This document shows positions 59,485 through 64,000 of a stretch of 64,000 nt of DNA, in pieces; position 1 is the first letter of the stretch; each line of letters opens with the position of its first letter. A program made the position numbers and the translations under genes. This stretch comes from Pseudonocardia sp. HH130630-07. Lineage in GTDB: Bacteria > Actinomycetota > Actinomycetes > Mycobacteriales > Pseudonocardiaceae. Under the pieces are notes generated by a model. The model was not told the origin of the DNA, searched no databases, and was given only the letters and a program-made list of their open reading frames with translations. The DNA is taken from the NCBI RefSeq assembly GCF_001698125.1, contig NZ_CP013854.1:4650001-4714000 (forward strand). The letters run 5' to 3'.

Positions 59485-60222
59485 ATGACGGTGGTGGAGC
59501 CAGCGGACCAGCGGCGGATCGTCGCGCCGCCGAGCATGGCCGCGCTGGCCGTGGACGCCCTGCGCGGGATGATCTTCTCCGGCGAGCTCGCGCTCGGCGA
59601 ACGCCTGGTCGAGGCCCGGTTGACCGAGCGGCTCGGGGTGTCCCGCCCGCCGCTGCGCGAGGCGTTGCAGACCCTCGTGCACGAGGGACTGGTCGTGACC
59701 CACCCGCGGCGCGGAGCCACCGTCCGCACGCTGACCCGGCACGACGTGTTCGAGATCGTGACGCTGCGCGAGGAGCTGGAGTCCTTCGCCGTCGGCCTGG
59801 CGCTGCCGGTGCGCTCCGCCGCCCGGCTGGAGCGCTGCCGGGAGGCCCTGCGGGAGTTCGAGACGGCCGGCCGCGCGGGCGACGAGACCCGGTTCATGCG
59901 CTGCAAGTTCGACTTCCACCTGGCGATCGTGGCCCTCGCCGGGCACTCGCGGATCACCGAGACCTACCGCTCGCTGTCGTTCCAGATGCTGCTGTGCTTC
60001 GCGCTGAACCGGGCCGCGCGCCGGGACGTGGAGACCCTCCTGGAGAACGTCGAGCGCCACCGCGAGCTGCTCGACGTGATCGAGGCCGGCGACCCGGAGG
60101 ACGCGCGGCGCGCGCTGGCCGAGCACGGTCACGGGTCGTTCCTGCTCGACGTCGTCGACCAGCTCGACGGCGGCACCCCCGAGTCCGAGGAGTGGCTGGC
60201 CGCCCGCCGGCGGCTGCGCTAG
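59485..60222 (+). CDS. GntR family regulator (FCD type)
   Basis: 245 aa. Winged helix LAVDALRGMIFSGELALGERLVEARLTERLGVSRPPLREALQTLVHEGLVVTHPRRGATV; FCD domain with VFEIVTLREELESFAVGLAL, FDFHLAIVALAGHSRI, HRELLDVIEAGDPEDARRALAEHG (His ligands). ATG 59485 with GGAGGGA upstream. Expected to bind the site at 59446 and the matching site at 62511. Confidence 0.94.
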   Translation: MTVVEPADQRRIVAPPSMAALAVDALRGMIFSGELALGERLVEARLTERLGVSRPPLREALQTLVHEGLVVTHPRRGATVRTLTRHDVFEIVTLREELESFAVGLALPVRSAARLERCREALREFETAGRAGDETRFMRCKFDFHLAIVALAGHSRITETYRSLSFQMLLCFALNRAARRDVETLLENVERHRELLDVIEAGDPEDARRALAEHGHGSFLLDVVDQLDGGTPESEEWLAARRRLR

Positions 60223-60242
60223 GGACACCGGGCCCGGGGTGG

Positions 60243-60995
60243 TCACCGGAAGAACCCGGCCATCCGTTCGGCGGCCGCGCCCAGCAGCGCGGCGGTCTCG
60301 GCGACCCGGTCGTGGGAGGACCGCTGCACCGGCCCGGAGACCGACACCGCCGTCGGCACCGGCGCGCCCGGGACCGGTGCGGCCACGCAGAAGACGCCGA
60401 GCTCCTGCTCCTCGTCGTCGATCGCCCGGCCGGCCCGCCGGATCCCGGCGAGCTCGGCCAGCAGCGCCGCCGGATCGACGACGGTCCGCCCGGTCATCGC
60501 GGGCGTCCCGGCGCTGCGCAGGATCCGGGCCGCGGCGTCGTCGTCCAGCTGGGCCAGCAACGCCTTGCCGACCCCGGTGCTGTGCAGGTGCACGCGGCGC
60601 CCCACCTCGGTGAACATCCGCATCGAGTGCGGGGACGGGACCTGGGCGGTGTAGACGGCGCGCTCGCCGTCCAGCACCGCCAGGTTCGCCGTCTCGCCGA
60701 CCTGCCCGGCGAGCGCCCGCAGGTCCTCCCCGGCCCGCACCCCCAGCACCCGCGACGCCCGGTCGCCGAGCCCGATCAGGCGCGGGCCGAGCGTGTACCG
60801 CCGGTTGGCCAGCTGGTGGGCGTAGCCGAGGTCGCGCATCGTCCGGACGATCCGGTGGATGGTCGGGAGCGGGAGGCCCGAGGCGTCGGCCAGCTCGCTG
60901 ACCGTCAGCTCGGTCCCGGCGTCGGCCATGACCCCGAGCACCTGGAACGCCCTGGCGATCGACTGGACACCACCGGCCGGGGACGCGCCCGACAC
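60243..60995 (-). CDS. IclR family transcriptional regulator
   Basis: 250 aa. HTH VQSIARAFQVLGVMADAGTELTVSELADASGLPLPTIHRIVRTMRDLGYAHQLANRRYTLGPRLI; effector domain LHSTGVGKALLAQL, GVFCVAAPVPGAPVPTAVSVSGP. GTG 60995, 7 bp after the MatC-like gene, so cotranscribed with it. A second regulator for the same pathway. Confidence 0.94.
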   Translation of the reverse strand: MSGASPAGGVQSIARAFQVLGVMADAGTELTVSELADASGLPLPTIHRIVRTMRDLGYAHQLANRRYTLGPRLIGLGDRASRVLGVRAGEDLRALAGQVGETANLAVLDGERAVYTAQVPSPHSMRMFTEVGRRVHLHSTGVGKALLAQLDDDAAARILRSAGTPAMTGRTVVDPAALLAELAGIRRAGRAIDDEEQELGVFCVAAPVPGAPVPTAVSVSGPVQRSSHDRVAETAALLGAAAERMAGFFR

Positions 60996-61002
60996 CGGGT
61001 CC

Positions 61003-62409
61003 TCAGCCCCAGCCCGGGACGACGAAGATCAGCCAGCTGGCGAGCGGGGCGACCGCACACATGCTGAAGCCCCAGATCATCAGCCCGCGGAACACCCGGT
61101 CGGTCTGGTCGGCCGGTGCGTTCGCGACGACCAGCGCGCCGCTGGTGGAGAACGGCGAGGAGTCGACGACCGACGACGAGATCGCCAGCGCGATGATCAG
61201 CCCCACCGCGCCGACCTCGCCGGCCAGCAGGAACGGCACCGCCAGCGGGATCAGCGCGCCCAGGATGCCGGTGGTGGAGGCGAACGCGGAGACGACGGCG
61301 CCGATCAGGCAGATGATGATCGCGGCGAGCAGCGGCCACCCGATCTGGGTCACCAGGTTGCCGAGCCAGTCGATCGTCCCGACCCGTTCCATCAGCGAGA
61401 CGAACGTGACGATGCCGCAGATGAGCAGCACCGTCGGCCAGGCGACCTGCCCGACCGCGGCCTTGGCCGAGGTGGGCGAGATCAGCGACAGGGCGGCCGC
61501 GACGGTCAGCGCGGTGAACCCGACGTCCAGCCCGAAGGCCAGCGCGCCGACCGCGAGCGCGACCAGCCCGACGATGGTGAAGATGTGGTCGCGGGTCAGC
61601 GGCCCGGAGTCCGCGTCGTCGGTCGGTCCGTCCTCCCGGGGGCCGGTGGGCTGCCCGGGTGTCGTGGCGTCGGACCCGGTACCGGTGCCACCGGTGTGGT
61701 GGTGCCGGTGGGTGCCCGAGCCGCCGCCACCGAGCGCGACCGAGGTGGCCGGCTCGGCGGCCAGCGCGATCCGGTCGCCCGTCGTCACGGCGGCGCTGGA
61801 CCGGCGGATCAGCTCGCGGCCCCCGAACAGCAGGAACACCACGACGCTGAGCAGCAGGTTGAACGCGAACGAGGACGCGAAGAGCAGGAACGGGCTGCCG
61901 GGCAGGTTGTTCCGCTCGACCACGCCGTTGGTGATGCTGCCGAAGATGCTCATCGGCGAGAACCCGCCGGCGCTGGCGCCGTTGATGATGAGCAGGCCCA
62001 TCAGCATCGGGTTGATCTTGTAGCGCAGGGCGAAGCCCATCCCGATCGGCGCGATGATGGCGACGGCGGCCGGGACGACCGCACCGACCGCCGTCAGCAC
62101 GGCGGTGACCCCGAACATCACCCAGGGGATGAGCGCGATCCGGCCGCCGACGGCGCGGACGGCGAGCTGGACGAGTTTGTCGACGGTCCCGTTCCCCTTC
62201 GCGATGGCGAAGAGCAGCGTCACCCCGACCAGGATGACGAACAGGTCACCGGGGAAGCCCGCGACGATGTCGTCGGTGTCCTCCCCGACGAACGCGGTCC
62301 CGACGATGAAGGCGGCGACGAAGGCCAGTGCCCCCATGTGCACCGGCAGGACGGTGGCTATCAGGAACACCAGGGCCAAGGCCACGACGGTGATGAGTTG
62401 TATGGACAT
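61003..62409 (-). CDS. MatC-like dicarboxylate carrier (SLC13-type permease)
   Basis: 468 aa, about 11-12 transmembrane helices. N-terminal half resembles the MatC N-terminal domain (LVFLIATVLPVHMGALAFVAAFIVGTAF, NGASAGGFSPMSIFGSITNGVV). A long His/Gly/Thr-rich cytoplasmic loop (about residues 215-265, with GTHRHHHTGG) precedes the second half (STTGILGALIPLAVPFLLAG, SSSVVDSSPFSTSGALVVANA). Imports malonate or another small di- or monocarboxylate. ATG 62409 with AGAGGA upstream. Confidence 0.9.
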   Translation of the reverse strand: MSIQLITVVALALVFLIATVLPVHMGALAFVAAFIVGTAFVGEDTDDIVAGFPGDLFVILVGVTLLFAIAKGNGTVDKLVQLAVRAVGGRIALIPWVMFGVTAVLTAVGAVVPAAVAIIAPIGMGFALRYKINPMLMGLLIINGASAGGFSPMSIFGSITNGVVERNNLPGSPFLLFASSFAFNLLLSVVVFLLFGGRELIRRSSAAVTTGDRIALAAEPATSVALGGGGSGTHRHHHTGGTGTGSDATTPGQPTGPREDGPTDDADSGPLTRDHIFTIVGLVALAVGALAFGLDVGFTALTVAAALSLISPTSAKAAVGQVAWPTVLLICGIVTFVSLMERVGTIDWLGNLVTQIGWPLLAAIIICLIGAVVSAFASTTGILGALIPLAVPFLLAGEVGAVGLIIALAISSSVVDSSPFSTSGALVVANAPADQTDRVFRGLMIWGFSMCAVAPLASWLIFVVPGWG

Positions 62410-62510
62410 CGCGATCCTCTGTGGTCGGCACTGACTCAGCAAGGGACGTGCGAGCGGCCCCTCCTCGGCAGGGCCGCACCGGGCGGTGGAACCGGTCTCG
62501 ACGGCAGACT

Positions 62511-62530
62511 GTAGACGGTATACCGTCTAC
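62511..62530. promoter_or_regulatory. GntR operator candidate, site 2
   Basis: GTAGACGGTATACCGTCTAC is a perfect 20-bp palindrome in the divergent promoter between the MatC-like carrier and the aminotransferase. TACCGT occurs on both strands inside it (62521-62526 plus; 62520-62515 minus) and can serve as -10 in each direction. Shares ACGGTATAC with site 1. Confidence 0.7.
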
Positions 62531-62585
62531 TGGCGAGACCGGGATTTCGTCATGCGGAAGCCCGGCATGACCGTGGAGGAGCACG

Positions 62586-63752
62586 ATGACCTACGCAGCA
62601 GGCCGCCACTTCCTGCAGATCCCCGGCCCGACCAACGTCCCGGACAGCGTGCTGCGGGCGATGTCGGCGCCCACGATCGATCACCGCGGGCCGGAGTTCC
62701 AGGCCCTCGGTGCCGAGATCCTGCGCGACATCCGGCCGGTCTTCGGCACCACGAACCCGGTCGTGATCTACCCGGCGACCGGTACCGGCGCCTGGGAGGC
62801 CGCGCTGGTCAACACGCTGAGCCCCGGTGACGCCGTGCTCACCTTCGAGACCGGCCACTTCGCCACGCTGTGGCAGGAGATGGCCCGCAGCCTCGGCCTG
62901 GAGGTCGACTTCGTGCCGGGGGACTGGCGCCACGGGGCCGAGCCGGAGGCCGTCGCCGAGCGGCTGGCCGCCGACACCGGGCACCGGATCAAGGCCGTCT
63001 GCGTGGTGCACAACGAGACCTCGACCGGGGTCACCAGCCGGGTCCCGGAGATCCGGGCGGCGATCGACGCGGCGGGCCACCCGGCGCTGCTCCTGGTCGA
63101 CACGATCTCCTCGCTCGGGTCGATCGACTACCGGCACGACGAGTGGCGGGTCGACGTGACGGTCTCCGGGTCCCAGAAGGGGCTCATGCTGCCGCCGGGG
63201 ATGAGCTTCAACGCGATCAGCGACAAGGCACTGGAGGCCTCGCGCACCGCGTCCCTGCCGCGGACGTTCTGGGACTGGGGCCCGATGCTCGCCGCGAACG
63301 AGCGTGGCTTCTTCCCCTACACGCCCAACACCAACCTGCTCTACGGCCTGCGTGAGGCCCTGCGCCTGCTCTACGCCGAGGGACTGGAGAACGTCTTCGC
63401 CCGCCACACCCGACACGCCGAGGCCACCCGCGCCGCCGTCCGCGGCTGGGGCCTGGAGGTCCTGTGCCTCGACGAGCGGGAGCACTCCGGCGCGCTCACC
63501 GCGGTGCTGGTGCCCGACGGGGTCGACGCCGACAAGGTCCGCGCGCTGATTCTCGACCGCTACGACATGTCGCTCGGCGCCGGGCTGGGCAAGCTCGCCG
63601 GGAAGATCTTCCGGATCGGCCATCTCGGCGCGTTCAACGACCTGACCCTGGCCGGGACGCTGGCCGGTGTGCAGATGGGCCTGACCCTGTCCGGCGTGCG
63701 GATCGACCCGGGTGGGCTCGACGCCGCGCTGGAGCGCCTGCAGTCCGGCTGA
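62586..63752 (+). CDS. Class V aminotransferase, serine-glyoxylate type
   Basis: 388 aa. FLQIPGPTNVPDSVLRAMSAPTIDHRGPEF is the alanine/serine-glyoxylate aminotransferase signature. The PLP Lys lies in VSGSQKGLMLPPG; VHNETSTGV and LLVDTISSLGSIDY are conserved. Transfers an amino group to glyoxylate, making glycine; BhcA-like aspartate-glyoxylate activity is possible. ATG 62586 with GGAGGA upstream. Followed by an FAD oxidase, consistent with glycolate/glyoxylate metabolism. Confidence 0.94.
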   Translation: MTYAAGRHFLQIPGPTNVPDSVLRAMSAPTIDHRGPEFQALGAEILRDIRPVFGTTNPVVIYPATGTGAWEAALVNTLSPGDAVLTFETGHFATLWQEMARSLGLEVDFVPGDWRHGAEPEAVAERLAADTGHRIKAVCVVHNETSTGVTSRVPEIRAAIDAAGHPALLLVDTISSLGSIDYRHDEWRVDVTVSGSQKGLMLPPGMSFNAISDKALEASRTASLPRTFWDWGPMLAANERGFFPYTPNTNLLYGLREALRLLYAEGLENVFARHTRHAEATRAAVRGWGLEVLCLDEREHSGALTAVLVPDGVDADKVRALILDRYDMSLGAGLGKLAGKIFRIGHLGAFNDLTLAGTLAGVQMGLTLSGVRIDPGGLDAALERLQSG

Positions 63753-63805
63753 GGAGCGGCACGAGCCCCGGACCCGTCGCACCGTCGCGAGAGGACCCCA
63801 CCACG

Positions 63806-64000
63806 ATGACCGCCGAGCTGACCCGTCCCGCCCGCCCGGTCCCCGCGCCCACCGGCCTGGAGGACACCCTGCGTTCCCGGGTGACCGGCGAGGTCGCCTT
63901 CGACGACTACACCCGGCACCTGTTCTCCCGGGACGCCAGCATGTACTCGATCATGCCGCTGGGCGTGGTCTTCCCCCGGACCCACGACGACGTCGCCGCG
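63806..64000 (+). CDS. FAD-linked oxidase (glycolate/D-lactate oxidase-like), partial
   Basis: First 65 codons only; runs off the right edge. VTGEVAFDDYTRHLFSRDASMYSIMPLGVVFPRTHDDVAA is the start of an FAD-binding type 4 (GlcD-like) domain, typical of large proteins with FAD plus Fe-S domains. ATG 63806 with GAGAGGA upstream. Would oxidise glycolate or a related 2-hydroxy acid, supplying glyoxylate to the aminotransferase. Confidence 0.8.
   Translation, partial: MTAELTRPARPVPAPTGLEDTLRSRVTGEVAFDDYTRHLFSRDASMYSIMPLGVVFPRTHDDVAA

Overview
This is a gene-dense, very GC-rich window (third codon positions are almost all G or C) with many GTG starts, four-base start/stop overlaps (ATGA, GTGA) and many start codons lying 6-8 nt after a TAnnnT -10 hexamer, which is the leaderless-mRNA arrangement. 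Together with DUF3040, DUF5313, DUF1990, an EphD-like hydrolase/SDR fusion and Cys-containing sulfur leader peptides, this points to an actinomycete, most likely Pseudonocardiales (Pseudonocardia-like). It looks chromosomal. I saw no rRNA, tRNA, CRISPR array, insertion sequence or phage gene.

Layout. 1-8.6 kb: a minus-strand catabolic operon (MaoC hydratase, CaiB CoA-transferase, acyl-CoA dehydrogenase, amidase, MmgE/PrpD, hydantoinase A), divergent from a FadR-type GntR regulator. 8.6-12.6 kb: a DesKR-like two-component pair facing an ABC exporter. 12.6-19 kb: small stress and redox genes (PfpI/DJ-1, two SDRs, YegP, MerR) and a TerC/Alx family protein behind a yybP-ykoY (Mn2+) riboswitch. 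19-29.6 kb: a sulfur-acquisition island: sulfonate transporter SsuABC, two flavin monooxygenases, a cupin, an unusual alpha/beta-hydrolase-Rrf2 fusion and MetNIQ. A Cys leader peptide sits upstream of ssuC. Divergent from it, a SAM-I riboswitch followed by a second Cys leader peptide precedes an orphan 89-aa gene. 29.8-38 kb: a frameshifted rtcB, carbonic anhydrase, a VOC protein, a fasciclin lipoprotein, a sulfite-oxidase-like molybdoenzyme, and LysR with a divergent Glu/Leu-type dehydrogenase. 37.9-42.2 kb: DUF5313, two divergent DUF1990 proteins, an Erm 23S rRNA methyltransferase with a complete-looking translational attenuator, and a phosphodiester glycosidase. 42.2-50 kb: VapBC, TetR, an operon of EphD-like protein, metal-dependent hydrolase and ferredoxin reductase, MntH, GNAT and YigZ. 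50-55.5 kb: galactose genes (an Na+/sugar symporter broken by an amber codon, DeoR, GalT) and an NlpC/P60 hydrolase. 55.5-64 kb: a haloalkane-dehalogenase-like hydrolase, a CGNR protein, then CoA-transferase/enoyl-CoA hydratase, GntR, IclR, MatC-like carrier, serine-glyoxylate-type aminotransferase and the start of an FAD oxidase.

Regulation is the richest layer. Attenuators or riboswitches respond, by inference, to cysteine, SAM, Mn2+ and macrolides. A GntR regulator has matching operator-like palindromes in two divergent promoter regions about 3 kb apart. A palindromic repeat (core CACTCATGGAGCT / AGCTCCATGAGTG) occurs four times, always just past the end of genes. Two genes carry apparently inactivating lesions: an 8-bp tandem duplication in rtcB and a TAG codon in the sugar symporter.
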